Part shown: positions 24,220 to 32,394 of the stretch, one piece after another
How positions within the stretch are numbered: position 1 is the stretch's first letter
Layout: the number at the start of each line of letters is the position of its first letter
Source: Bacillus cytotoxicus
Lineage (GTDB): Bacteria; Bacillota; Bacilli; Bacillales; Bacillaceae_G
Direction of reading: 5' to 3'
Length of the DNA stretch: 64,000 bases
Assembly (NCBI RefSeq): GCF_023715645.1
Contig: NZ_JAMBOP010000018.1
Coordinates: 26,797-90,796, forward strand
Notes under the pieces: generated by a model
What the model was told of the DNA's origin: nothing
Database searches by the model: none
The model's input: the letters and a program-made list of their open reading frames with translations, nothing else
Program-made: the position numbers and the translations under genes

Positions 24220-24642
24220 TTATTTAAGTTTTCCTACTTCAGTTAACACAGTATCTAAACCATCCGCTGCTTTATTTAAAGTTTGTACATCAAGCGGTTT
24301 AACCTTTGCACCTGCTTCGATTGTATGAAGCGGTGTTTCTAGTTTTTCATACAAATCAGCATTCTTTTCTTTTACTGCATCTTCAAACGTTTCCCATGTT
24401 TTCTCTAATTGCTCTGCATTATCTTTTACTTTAGCATTATTATTTGCCTGTAATTGAGCTTTCAAATCACTGACAGTTTGTTTCATACTAGTTGCTCCAT
24501 CAGCAATCGAGACTGCTTTTTTCTCAGATGCCTGCTCCGTAGTTTTCTTACTTTCATCTTTCTTTTCTCCTTGCGTTCCGCAAGCTCCTAATGCTAGAGA
24601 AGTTGCTACTATAACTGGTAAAATTAGTTTACGAGATTTCAT
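24220..24642 (-). CDS. lipoprotein related to the FTR1 extracellular domain
   Basis: 140 residues with a signal peptide and lipobox LALGAC, so it is anchored on the outer face of the membrane. The mature part is helical. Its segment KTWETFEDAVKEKNADLYEKLETPLHTIEAG has the same F-x-x-x-W-x-x-x-E...Y-x-x-I/L-E pattern that occurs twice in the N-terminus of the adjacent FTR1 permease. It is the second gene of the operon, 14 bases after the permease, with its own AGGAGG. It probably binds iron or docks on the permease; the resemblance to EfeO/EfeM-like partners is inferred. Confidence 0.75.
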   Translation of the reverse strand: MKSRKLILPVIVATSLALGACGTQGEKKDESKKTTEQASEKKAVSIADGATSMKQTVSDLKAQLQANNNAKVKDNAEQLEKTWETFEDAVKEKNADLYEKLETPLHTIEAGAKVKPLDVQTLNKAADGLDTVLTEVGKLK

Positions 24643-24656
24643 ATTGTTTCCTCCTA

Positions 24657-26147
24657 TTATGCCTGTTTTTGTAGTTGTTCTATTTTTGTATCCTTCTTCT
24701 TATTTCTCACTGCAAGTATTACTGCAACAACAAGAAGAATTACTTGTGGAATCGTACTTTCCCATGATGGATAAATCGCGAAAAAGTCTATCGTAGGGAT
24801 TGAAAGGTGCGTAGCTGGCAATAACTCAGCAAGTTGCAAGCCATGAATACCCATTCCTGTGAATTTAAAACATAAATAAAACATAAGAATACTTGAAACT
24901 AAGAAAAATGGACGCATCGGAATTTTCAAGCCTACCTTTAAAATTAAATACGATAGGATAATAAGTATAACTGCTCCAATTGCAATGCCCATTAACAAAC
25001 TTGATAGTTTAATGGAAGATGCCATACCGATGAAAAAAAGTACAGTTTCTGTTCCTTCACGAAATACCGCAAGGAATGACAAAATCGCTAATGACCATAG
25101 ACTTCCCGCATTCAATGCTTTTGTGCTTTGGGTACGAATATACCGTTGCCATTCTGCGATACTAGATTTACTATGAAGCCAATAACTCATGTACATCAGC
25201 ATCACCGCAGCAAATACTCCCGTCCAGCCAGCAATGAGAAAGTTATTACTTCCAAATGCCCCTGCGGAGAAAAGCATATTTACAATCACACCGAGAATGA
25301 TACTTACGCCAAGCCCTATTCCAACACCAATCCAAATCCATTTGCTTTTTTCTTCATGTCCAGCCTTTTTCAAAAATCCGAGCAACGCAACAACAACTAA
25401 TAGCCCTTCCAATCCTTCTCGCAATAGAATAGTAGTTGCATCTAACATGTTGTAGCTCGTTTTCTCAACAAGCGGTGCTAAGTAATTACGCATGTCTTCA
25501 ATTGTTCGTTTAGCCCCTGCTATATCAGGAGAATCGGAAGCAAGCATAGCATACGAAGTAACCATATCACGCTCAGCATCTCCATATATTTGGGAGGACT
25601 GCGTCAGCACTACGCCTTCTACATCCAACCATGAGGAGCGGAATGTTTCAATATCCTTTTTCGCTCCTTGAATATCATGTTTGTCGATTTTGGAAAGCGA
25701 ATCCTCTAAAAGAGCAATCAAGCTAGCCACATCCGCTTTTTTTGTATTTCCCTCCTCTTTTTGAATAGATGTAGTAGAGAATTTACCGGCAATAAAGTTA
25801 TCATCTACTTCCTCTAACTTTTGAAGTGCCGTCTCTACTTTTTCTTTATTTGCTGGTTGTTGAGCAAACGCAAATTGCACCTGCCCCATTGCATCTTCAA
25901 TCTCGCGATACGCTTGTGAAGATTGTTTTTTAATTCCCTCTTCAATGGAAAGCCACGTGGACCTAAAAGCTTCATATTGTTTGGAAGCTCCATTTATATC
26001 TCCTTCTTGTACAAGCTGAAGTGCTTGTATAACGGATTTATTTGCTTTTCCTAAATCATCTGCCGGTGTTGCAGCAAATCCACGGAATGGTAAACTTATA
26101 AAACCTAATAACACAATTAGTAAAAAGGTATGTACCTTCCACCTCAT
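24657..26147 (-). CDS. FTR1-family iron permease with duplicated N-terminal domain
   Basis: 496 residues. A signal-like first helix is followed by two related helical extracellular repeats (about 28-110 and 140-225), then seven TM helices of the FTR1/EfeU type carrying the iron motifs REGLEGL and REGTET. It should import iron, in the family together with an oxidase or periplasmic partner. The downstream lipoprotein is the likely partner; no DyP peroxidase (EfeB) gene is adjacent. A near-perfect Fur box lies 60 bases upstream. Confidence 0.88.
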   Translation of the reverse strand: MRWKVHTFLLIVLLGFISLPFRGFAATPADDLGKANKSVIQALQLVQEGDINGASKQYEAFRSTWLSIEEGIKKQSSQAYREIEDAMGQVQFAFAQQPANKEKVETALQKLEEVDDNFIAGKFSTTSIQKEEGNTKKADVASLIALLEDSLSKIDKHDIQGAKKDIETFRSSWLDVEGVVLTQSSQIYGDAERDMVTSYAMLASDSPDIAGAKRTIEDMRNYLAPLVEKTSYNMLDATTILLREGLEGLLVVVALLGFLKKAGHEEKSKWIWIGVGIGLGVSIILGVIVNMLFSAGAFGSNNFLIAGWTGVFAAVMLMYMSYWLHSKSSIAEWQRYIRTQSTKALNAGSLWSLAILSFLAVFREGTETVLFFIGMASSIKLSSLLMGIAIGAVILIILSYLILKVGLKIPMRPFFLVSSILMFYLCFKFTGMGIHGLQLAELLPATHLSIPTIDFFAIYPSWESTIPQVILLVVAVILAVRNKKKDTKIEQLQKQA

Positions 26148-26206
26148 GCTAACCCCTCATTTCTAGATATAAACAATTTTTACATTAAATTTAATGTAAT
26201 TAATAT

Positions 26207-26221
26207 TGAAAATCATTATCA
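26207..26221 (-). promoter_or_regulatory. Fur box
   Basis: The minus strand reads TGATAATGATTTTCA, matching the 7-1-7 Fur consensus TGATAATNATTATCA at all but one position. A second palindrome, ACATTAAATTTAATGT, lies at 26182-26197. Iron repression of the FTR1 operon is predicted. Confidence 0.8.
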
Positions 26222-26421
26222 TTAAAAGCGCTAACGAAATTATATGATTTTATATTTTTGATGTCAATACAAAACGTTATTTGTATGAATTTACCACAAA
26301 AGCATACAAAATTTTCATTTGCAGCGTGTATGTAATTTTATATCCTTCAATGTAATACCCCCTTTCTATGCCACTTAAAACAATATGTAACTACTTGTAC
26401 AATTCTATTCCTAACAAAAAT

Positions 26422-26443
26422 AAGAAGGGCACATCCCCTTCTT
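26422..26443 (-). terminator. terminator of a gene relic
   Basis: AAGAAGGG pairs with CCCTTCTT; on the minus strand it is followed by ATTTTTG. Confidence 0.6.
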
Positions 26444-26507
26444 ACAATGGACTTTCAAAAGTATATATAATATCCACCGTCCCAGCTTCTTCAAAATACA
26501 AACAGAA
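26442..26507 (-). pseudogene. C-terminal relic of an unidentified gene
   Basis: A frame of about 21 codons reading ...FEEAGTVDIIYTFESPL and then TAA, with the stop overlapping a terminator. The residues look like a beta-rich protein end, but no start or ribosome-binding site exists, and the terminator of another relic lies directly upstream. The parent family is unknown. Confidence 0.35.
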
Positions 26508-26544
26508 AAGCAGCCGACCCTTTGTATAAAATTCGGCTGCTTTC
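26505..26544 (-). terminator. terminator of the response-regulator relic
   Basis: GAAAGCAGCCGA pairs with TCGGCTGCTTTTC on the minus strand. Confidence 0.75.
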
Positions 26545-26631
26545 TTATAGTTCTAACTCTCCAATACGAAGAAGCTCAACCACTGCTTGTGAACGTCCTT
26601 TAACTCCTAGCTTTTGCATTGCACTGTTGAT
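26545..26631 (-). pseudogene. C-terminal relic of a NarL/DegU-type response regulator
   Basis: About 28 codons read INSAMQKLGVKGRSQAVVEL and then LRIGELEL plus a stop. This is the end of a LuxR/GerE DNA-binding domain as in DegU or LiaR. An in-frame TAG lies just upstream, and no receiver domain is present. Its own terminator survives directly behind it. Confidence 0.65.
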
Positions 26632-26826
26632 CTAATTATTACTACATTAAAGAAAACATTACGGAAGACCCCATCGCCTCATATCCATCAGCTTAAGATT
26701 TTGAAGTGCACCAAAAACGAAATTTTTTCTTGCTACATTTAATTACGATAATTAAGTTCACTTTTTTCGTTTTAAAGTATTTTTTTATTTGTTAGCTTGA
26801 TGATTATGAGGCAGAACACCAAAGGC
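26632..26826. other. intergenic region
   Basis: AT-rich. It contains a loose inverted pair, AAAACGAAA (near 26714) and TTTCGTTTT (near 26770), around AATTACGATAATTA. No gene was seen. Confidence 0.35.
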
Positions 26827-26946
26827 CTATTGCATTACCTCTTCTTTAGATTGAGTAAAAAAGAAGATAAAAATAATTAAAGGAAGAGCTAGAAGAAAGA
26901 CTCCATTTTTAGATGGCATAATAGAAGGAATATCGGTTAAAGCCAT
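26827..26946 (-). CDS. 39-residue membrane protein
   Basis: Starts MALTDIPSIMPSKNGVF, continues into one hydrophobic helix (LLALPLIIFIFFF) and ends TQSKEEVMQ. AAGGAATGATG precedes the ATG. It lies four bases after the repeat-containing protein gene on the same strand, so the two form an operon. No family recognised. Confidence 0.55.
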   Translation of the reverse strand: MALTDIPSIMPSKNGVFLLALPLIIFIFFFTQSKEEVMQ

Positions 26947-26950
26947 GTCA

Positions 26951-27403
26951 TCATTCCTTTGTAAGTATTTTTAATAAGTTAGGATTAACATCAAAATGTT
27001 TCGACACAACCTTTTGAAAGAAATTATAATCCCTTTTCAAGTAAGGAAGAGTAGGTTCAAGTTTAGGAACACCAAAAATTGGCCCACTAACATTAATGGT
27101 AAATCTACCAGGTGCAATAAAACTACCCGTAACACCAATTTCGTCATTGAGTAATAAAACGGCTAGGATAACGTCTATTACATCAATAATTATATTCGTA
27201 GTTTGTTTTTCAGATTTACCTTCGATTCGACTTTCTCCAGTTAATGGTCCTCCTAATGAAACGCGAAACCCTCCTGGTGTCACAAAAACTCCTATAATGG
27301 TGATTTGTCCAGTTAACAATAGCGCGACTGTCACAATACTGAGATCACGTTGGATAGACCTTATGACTTGTATATTTTTTGTAATTTCAATGTTTTTTTC
27401 CAA
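26951..27403 (-). CDS. hypothetical protein with two internal beta repeats
   Basis: About 150 residues. Two copies of a segment are visible: LLLTGQITIIGVFVTPGGF, then RVSLGGPLTGE, and later LLLNDEIGVTGSFIAPGRF, then TINVSGPIFGV. Each is hydrophobic strand, G-x-F-x-x-P-G-x-F, then G/S-G-P. A membrane- or spore-surface-like protein is conceivable, but no family is recognised. The start was set at TTG 27403 after GAGGGTG; the longest frame begins 20 codons earlier without a ribosome-binding site. Confidence 0.55.
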   Translation of the reverse strand: MEKNIEITKNIQVIRSIQRDLSIVTVALLLTGQITIIGVFVTPGGFRVSLGGPLTGESRIEGKSEKQTTNIIIDVIDVILAVLLLNDEIGVTGSFIAPGRFTINVSGPIFGVPKLEPTLPYLKRDYNFFQKVVSKHFDVNPNLLKILTKE

Positions 27404-27550
27404 TATTGTCACACCCTCTAGACACATGTTATTCTGAGTGATGTTAAATGTGATTACGAACAAGTATGAAATATAAGAATTTAGTACATATTTTCTTTTA
27501 TTGACGAAAATGATAAATAAGATACAACTTTGTACTTTGGAGGTTATAGT

Positions 27551-28024
27551 ATGCGAAAGATAACAGTTGTTCTTTTTTGTATGATATGTTTTATTTTCAG
27601 TAGTAATATATTAGCGAAAGCTTCCTCGTTTAGTAATCTTCCTATATCCAAGTCCTCTGACCATTGGTATTTAAAAATAAATAAAGCTGACGATGAACCA
27701 AGGCTTTCAAAACCAAAACAAGGCGTAGTTAATACATATAGTCTAGATGTGAAGAACCTTGGGAAAAATGTGTATAATTTAGATGTAGATATATATAGTA
27801 ACTTTAACGATTCCGAAACTTTGCAAGCAAACATAGACGCACCAGAAACTAAGAGAACAGTTCCAAATAATGAATACCATTTTTCTAACTTTCCTGTATC
27901 AGTAGACGCAAAGGGTATTACAGTTATTATTACATGGCAAGAGGGACTACCTAAGACATTACCAAATGGGGAAACGATAAACGCAAGAAAATATAAAGAA
28001 ATATTTGTGTTCAATCAAAAATAA
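27551..28024 (+). CDS. secreted protein of unknown function
   Basis: 157 residues with a clear signal peptide (MRKITVVLFCMICFIFSSNI, cleavage probably after LAKA). The mature part looks like one Ig-like/beta-sandwich domain (TYSLDVKNLGKNVYNLDVDIYS). GGAGG lies seven bases before the ATG. It is divergent from the repeat protein gene and followed by a strong terminator. Confidence 0.65.
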   Translation: MRKITVVLFCMICFIFSSNILAKASSFSNLPISKSSDHWYLKINKADDEPRLSKPKQGVVNTYSLDVKNLGKNVYNLDVDIYSNFNDSETLQANIDAPETKRTVPNNEYHFSNFPVSVDAKGITVIITWQEGLPKTLPNGETINARKYKEIFVFNQK

Positions 28025-28067
28025 AGAATAAAAGCTCTCATTCAAAACTAGAGAGCTTTTATTCTTT
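28023..28067. terminator. strong bidirectional terminator
   Basis: AAAGAATAAAAGCTCTC pairs perfectly with GAGAGCTTTTATTCTTT. Confidence 0.85.
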
Positions 28068-28182
28068 ATTTAGGTATGAATATCATATATGTAAAGTTGA
28101 TATAACGCGTGTTACTGAAAGTAAAAAAAGTGAATCACTTATTATCCATCTAATGACAATAAAAGATGCAATTTGTACTAAA

Positions 28183-28704
28183 TCATAGTTCTATCCAATA
28201 ACGCTGAACAATTTCGCCAGTATTAGGGGAAATCACTTCATTTTCTAAGATACCTCCAACTTTTTGAATCGTTTTGGCAGAGCCGATATTTGCTTTGTCA
28301 CAAGTTATCAACACTCTCTCCAATCCTAATTTTTTCGCTTCAAGTAAAGAAAGCCGAAGTTGCTCAGCGGCGTAACCCTTACGGCGTTCGTCGGGATGCA
28401 CACTATAACCGATATGCCCACTCTCCATCAGTAATTCTGGCGTTAATCGATGGCGGATATTGATTACACCGATTAACTTCCCCTTTCCAATGCTCAAATA
28501 CTGAGTGGACGGAACTCGATTTGGTGGTAAAGTTTCTCCTTTTTCTTGAATTCTGACTTTTTCAAGCCATTCGTTAATAGAATCAAAATGCTGTAAGGAA
28601 CAACTACCATACGGTTGCTCTCTTGAATTTAGGAATGCTTGACGATAATCCATAATTTGTTTGCTATGTTGGTGAGTTGGTTTCACTAATTTCATTGTCA
28701 TCAT
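28183..28704 (-). CDS. GNAT N-acetyltransferase
   Basis: 173 residues. SGHIGYSVHPDERRKGYAAEQL holds the acetyl-CoA motif (R-R-K-G-Y-A), followed by GLERVLITCDKANIGSAKTIQKVGG. This subgroup (LVKPTHQHSKQIMDYRQ...) is a common stand-alone Bacillus acetyltransferase. Substrate unknown. Tandem ATG starts; the first or second may be used. Confidence 0.85.
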   Translation of the reverse strand: MMTMKLVKPTHQHSKQIMDYRQAFLNSREQPYGSCSLQHFDSINEWLEKVRIQEKGETLPPNRVPSTQYLSIGKGKLIGVINIRHRLTPELLMESGHIGYSVHPDERRKGYAAEQLRLSLLEAKKLGLERVLITCDKANIGSAKTIQKVGGILENEVISPNTGEIVQRYWIEL

Positions 28705-28815
28705 CTTTCTCCTATATCTTTTTCTTTCCAGTTTACAATATTCAGAATAAATAGAATAGAGTTGGGAGGCTTTTTCTATTGAAAAAAATTTTGGGTTTAT
28801 GGAAAAACAGACAAA

Positions 28816-28920
28816 TTAGGACAAATAATTAAAAAGAAACGGGATTAATAATACCAGAATGACACCTACAACAGTCACGGATATAATTTTTAGCAAATCC
28901 CTTTTTACTTTCTTATCCAA
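28816..28920 (-). CDS. 34-residue membrane peptide
   Basis: Begins with TTG after an ideal AGGAGGTG ribosome-binding site. The peptide starts MDKKVKRDLLKIISV, has one TM helix (TVVGVILVLLIPFLF) and ends NYLS. No family is recognised. The perfect ribosome-binding site and clean positive-inside topology support a real small gene. Confidence 0.5.
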   Translation of the reverse strand: MDKKVKRDLLKIISVTVVGVILVLLIPFLFNYLS

Positions 28921-29343
28921 GAAATACACCTCCTGAATCGTTTGGTGTTATTTTCGAAATACTTAAAAATCTATTGTAGTAATACTATCACTTTTTGTGA
29001 ACTACCCACCACTTGCCCTTCTCGCTCCTTGAGGAAGGGGACTTCTTTTCGGGAAATATATTAAAATATTCCTATTTGGAGTAATAATTGTTCAACAATT
29101 AGGCGCGATTTACACCTCTATTTTCGCAATCCCTACACATCACATCTTCCATAAGATTACAAACAAGCACACAACTCCAATCAGCAGCGGCCTTCATCCT
29201 CTACTAAATTATTAAAAGGAAACATACCCCTTAAAATTTTATGAGCTTCTTTTTGTAAGGCTCTTTTCTGAAAGAGTGTTACTAATGAAGATAGAGACAA
29301 AAGGATAATTATAGTAAAATTGAACCACGAGGAGGTGTCGATA
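28921..29343. other. intergenic region with a possible IS-end relic
   Basis: No complete gene. Bases 29002-29058 hold TACCCACCACTTG and a CCCTTC/GAAGGG hairpin followed by GGACTTC, which resembles the subterminal hairpin end of IS200/IS605-type elements. The downstream half of a minus-strand frame opposite the zinc-finger gene is probably noise. Confidence 0.35.
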
Positions 29344-29652
29344 ATGAAGTTACCCAAATGTACGAATTGTAACCATAAACTTTCTTGGACACATACATTT
29401 AAACAAACAATGATTATAAAAAGAGACCCTTTACAATGCCAACACTGTAAACATGACTTATTCTTTACTGCCAAGTCGAAAAAGAGGTTATTTCTATTAG
29501 TAGCCCTTTTCCCTATTTTATTTGTAATTTTGACTGCCTTCCAAGTTCCTATGATAATATCTGTTCCTTCATTAATTATCTACCCTACTTTAGTTATGCT
29601 AATTATCCCTTTCCTTATTGAAATAAGAAGAAACGAAGAGGCCTTATTTTAA
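29344..29652 (+). CDS. CXXC-20-CXXC (TIGR04104-type) zinc-finger membrane protein
   Basis: 102 residues. The N-terminus has CTNC and CQHC separated by about 22 residues, a zinc-ribbon-like pair, and two TM helices follow (LFLLVALFPILFVILTAF and IISVPSLIIYPTLVMLIIPFL). It matches the small Bacillus family named for this spacing; function unknown. The ATG at 29344 follows GAGGAGGTG by six bases, so the longer frame was rejected. Confidence 0.75.
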   Translation: MKLPKCTNCNHKLSWTHTFKQTMIIKRDPLQCQHCKHDLFFTAKSKKRLFLLVALFPILFVILTAFQVPMIISVPSLIIYPTLVMLIIPFLIEIRRNEEALF

Positions 29653-29653
29653 T

Positions 29654-29680
29654 AAGGACGAATCATTTCGTCCTTTTTCT
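29654..29680. terminator. terminator
   Basis: AAGGACGAA pairs with TTCGTCCTT, followed by TTTT. Confidence 0.75.
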
Positions 29681-29715
29681 TTGTAAGTACAAATCATTCT
29701 GCAACACTTTCTAGG

Positions 29716-30999
29716 CTATTTTATTTTATGCCCTTCACCTTTTCTAGACCATATCACAACAGGAATGAGTAATAACGCTAAAGCCCCTCCCGCTAATGAT
29801 AACGATGCATAACTTGAATTAGCTACTACCATGCCGGACATCGCGCCGCCAGAAGCACCTGCCAATGCAATAAAAACGTCTACTTTCCCTTGTGTCTTTG
29901 CACGTGTTGCAGGTTCTGTTGAATCAACAATTTGAGCCGTGCCACTTATTAATCCAAAATTCCATCCTAATCCAAGTAAAGAAAGAGCAACAGTTAGGAG
30001 TATTAAAGAATCGCTCGGTGCAATAGCAGCTACCACCCCAGCACTGAGAAGTATAACTCCGGAAGCAATACTCATCACCATTCGACCAACTTTATCAACA
30101 AGGATTCCTGTAACAAGTGATGGAAGGTACATTGCTCCTACATGAAATCCAATAACAAGACCTACTTCATTTAAGCCATGTCCATGGTGTTTCATATGTA
30201 TAGGTGTCATCGTCATAATAGCAACCATGACAACTTGTGTAAGTATCATAACGATTGCTCCAACTGTAACACCCCTATTATTTGTTGTTGCTTTCTTAGT
30301 TATCGAATGCTCATTATATGTATGTTTCTGCTTATGTGTTTCTATCATGTTTGCTACAAGTAATGGATCTGGGCGAAGCATAACGAAAAGTACGAGACCT
30401 GCTAAAAGAAATGCAGCTGCTGATAATATGAAAGGACCAGCAAGTTCAGAAATACCAACAGAACGAGCAAAACGCCCCATTACTCCCACTAAGTTCGGTC
30501 CCGCTACCGCACCAAAGGTTGTCATAACCATTGTAATACTAATAGCAGTTGCCCGTTGTTTATTATTTGCTAAGTCTGTTCCAGCATAACGAGCCTGTAA
30601 ATTTGTAGCTGTACCTGCACCGTAAATAAGCAGAGAAGCAAGTAAGAGAATAATACTACTCGTTAAAGTAGCAAGTATCACACCAATAGCTCCAAGTCCT
30701 CCGACCATAAATCCTGTCGCAAGTCCTATTCGACGCCCATAACGTTGCGATAGCTTTCCTACTATAAATGCGGCTCCTGCCGATCCCATTGTCAATATAG
30801 CAGATGGCAACCCAGCGAACGCATCTGTCCCAAGCATTTGCTGTGCGAGAAGTGCACCTACCGTAATTCCAGCAGCTAGCCCCGCACCGCCAAACATTTG
30901 TGAAATACTTACAATTACTAACGTCCGTTTATATAACATTTTTTGTTCTTCTACTGTATACATATGATTCCTTATTGAACCATCAGCTTTATCCAGCAT
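29716..30999 (-). CDS. MFS efflux transporter
   Basis: 427 residues with 12 TM segments. GKLSQRYGRRIGLATG is the motif A loop, and the second half repeats it as GILVDKVGRMVMSIASG. A His-rich central loop (ETHKQKHTYNEH) separates the halves. Probably a drug or metabolite exporter; the substrate is unknown. The GGTGAGGG ribosome-binding site lies close to the ATG. Confidence 0.8.
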   Translation of the reverse strand: MLDKADGSIRNHMYTVEEQKMLYKRTLVIVSISQMFGGAGLAAGITVGALLAQQMLGTDAFAGLPSAILTMGSAGAAFIVGKLSQRYGRRIGLATGFMVGGLGAIGVILATLTSSIILLLASLLIYGAGTATNLQARYAGTDLANNKQRATAISITMVMTTFGAVAGPNLVGVMGRFARSVGISELAGPFILSAAAFLLAGLVLFVMLRPDPLLVANMIETHKQKHTYNEHSITKKATTNNRGVTVGAIVMILTQVVMVAIMTMTPIHMKHHGHGLNEVGLVIGFHVGAMYLPSLVTGILVDKVGRMVMSIASGVILLSAGVVAAIAPSDSLILLTVALSLLGLGWNFGLISGTAQIVDSTEPATRAKTQGKVDVFIALAGASGGAMSGMVVANSSYASLSLAGGALALLLIPVVIWSRKGEGHKIK

Positions 31000-31203
31000 T
31001 CCCTCACCATCTTTTTTAAAAATTCTCTCTTTTTCAAATGTACTATGATTAGTGTTTCATATTCAATTAAATTGCCCTAGGCTCTTTTTGTTCTTTTGAA
31101 AAAACTTCCAAAACACTTTGATTTAGAGCTATTTTTATTAAATATACAAAGTAATGTCAGGGAATTATAACCTTTGATACCACTCTAAAGGGGCTATTTT
31201 AAA

Positions 31204-31675
31204 ATGAAAATAATGCAAATCATCTTACTCTCATTAGGAATTTTAAATTCTTCTTCGATTCTTATTTTCGCTAACGAGAATAAGAAAGATTGCCGATGTT
31301 CCTTATCATAAGATGGATATTTTGAATGGAAACCAAAAAGTAGGTTTAGCCATTTGGCAGTGGTACCTTGCTGATAGCTATCTCATAGATACTTTAAAAT
31401 GGAACGGTAAAAAATTAGCTTTTGATGGAGAATTATATTCTCAATATTATCCTATCATTGAAAAATTCTATCACGATAAAATTACAGAAATGGATGCCTG
31501 GTTTTATTGGTATTGTCTTGCGGATGCACAAATAAAAACAAATTTATTAGAAAAGGCTTCTTACTCTATTCAGAAAGGCCTTTCATTAGCAAAGCATTTA
31601 TCGATGCCAGATGTAGTTCAAAATTTCAACGAATTATATAGCAAGCTTGTAGAAAAGAAAAAACACCCTTTTTAA
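31204..31675 (+). pseudogene. frameshifted secreted-protein gene
   Basis: Frame 1 from ATG 31204 encodes a signal peptide (MKIMQIILLSLGILNSSSIL, then IFANENKK) and stops at 31309-31311. The +1 frame continues naturally as IADVPYHKMDILNGNQKVGL and runs to 31675, giving about 156 residues in total. One extra base near 31286-31291 (AAGAAAGATTGCC) explains the break. The mature part is helical, TPR-like (LADSYLID, YYPIIEKFYHDK, AWFYWYCLADAQIKTN, ASYSIQKGLSLAK). A sequencing or assembly error is possible. AAAGGGG precedes the ATG. Family not recognised. Confidence 0.6.
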
Positions 31676-32015
31676 TTGGAAGCCAAGAGATGATTGACAA
31701 CACCTGATCCTAATAATGTTCTATAAGACAGATAATAAATAACGTATCTTTTCATCAATTTCTCTATTCAATGATATTGAATAACAGACCATTTCGCTTC
31801 AACAGTTCGCTATTTCACTGAATCCGAATTATTTTTTTGAATTTCTATTTAATTTGACCTCGTGCTAGTACTTCTATATTTACAACTATAAAACAATATA
31901 TCACGATCAGATTCTAATAAAATATCATAATTAACAATACGCACAACACTGTTATAATGGTACATCGGTACAAAAATAACAATCTGGTTATATCAAGCGA
32001 AAAGGATGCGGAATT
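31676..32015. other. intergenic region
   Basis: AT-rich. A weak sigma-A-like TTGACA (near 31692) is present. No gene, hairpin or repeat stands out. Confidence 0.35.
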
Positions 32016-32303
32016 ATGAAACAACATAACGAACAATCAACTGGAAAAGATCAAAATATCAAAGTTGAACGTGTGCAAACTGGTATGAGAATGGAAAAAA
32101 GAATGGTAAAAGTTTTAAAAGCAATGGCAGAGTATCACGATATTTCACTAGGTGTTCTCCTTGAAAGAATTGTTCTTCATTCTTTTGAAAACAAACCCAT
32201 GTTTAGCCAAGAAAATCTTGGAAAGATTAAAGCTATAAAAGAAGTTTACGACATGGATTATGGTTTAGAAATGAGTCGCCAATGGAAAGATTCGGAAAAC
32301 TAG
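32016..32303 (+). CDS. small ribbon-helix-helix-like protein
   Basis: 95 residues, charged. The segment KVERVQTGMRMEKRMVKVLKAMAEYHDISLGVLLERIVLHSF has the strand-helix-helix pattern of CopG/Arc-type domains, in which MRMEKRMVKVLKAMAEYHDIS would be helix 1 and its turn. No toxin gene lies next to it. AAGGATG precedes the ATG. The function is inferred from pattern only. Confidence 0.55.
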   Translation: MKQHNEQSTGKDQNIKVERVQTGMRMEKRMVKVLKAMAEYHDISLGVLLERIVLHSFENKPMFSQENLGKIKAIKEVYDMDYGLEMSRQWKDSEN

Positions 32304-32394
32304 AATAAGTATTTTAAGTAAATCATCATCTTGAGTTTTTGTAATCTATCTGTGAAATAAAGACGTTGAATAACATTATCAGGAGCGATATGAA

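Noticed and set aside
27544-28014. 156-codon minus-strand frame opposite the secreted protein gene
   Set aside because: The plus-strand gene has a signal peptide, ribosome-binding site and terminator; the opposite frame has none.
29181-29474. 97-codon minus-strand frame overlapping the CXXC-20-CXXC gene
   Set aside because: Half of it is antisense to a well-supported gene; the rest has no start signal. A relic cannot be excluded but is not supported.
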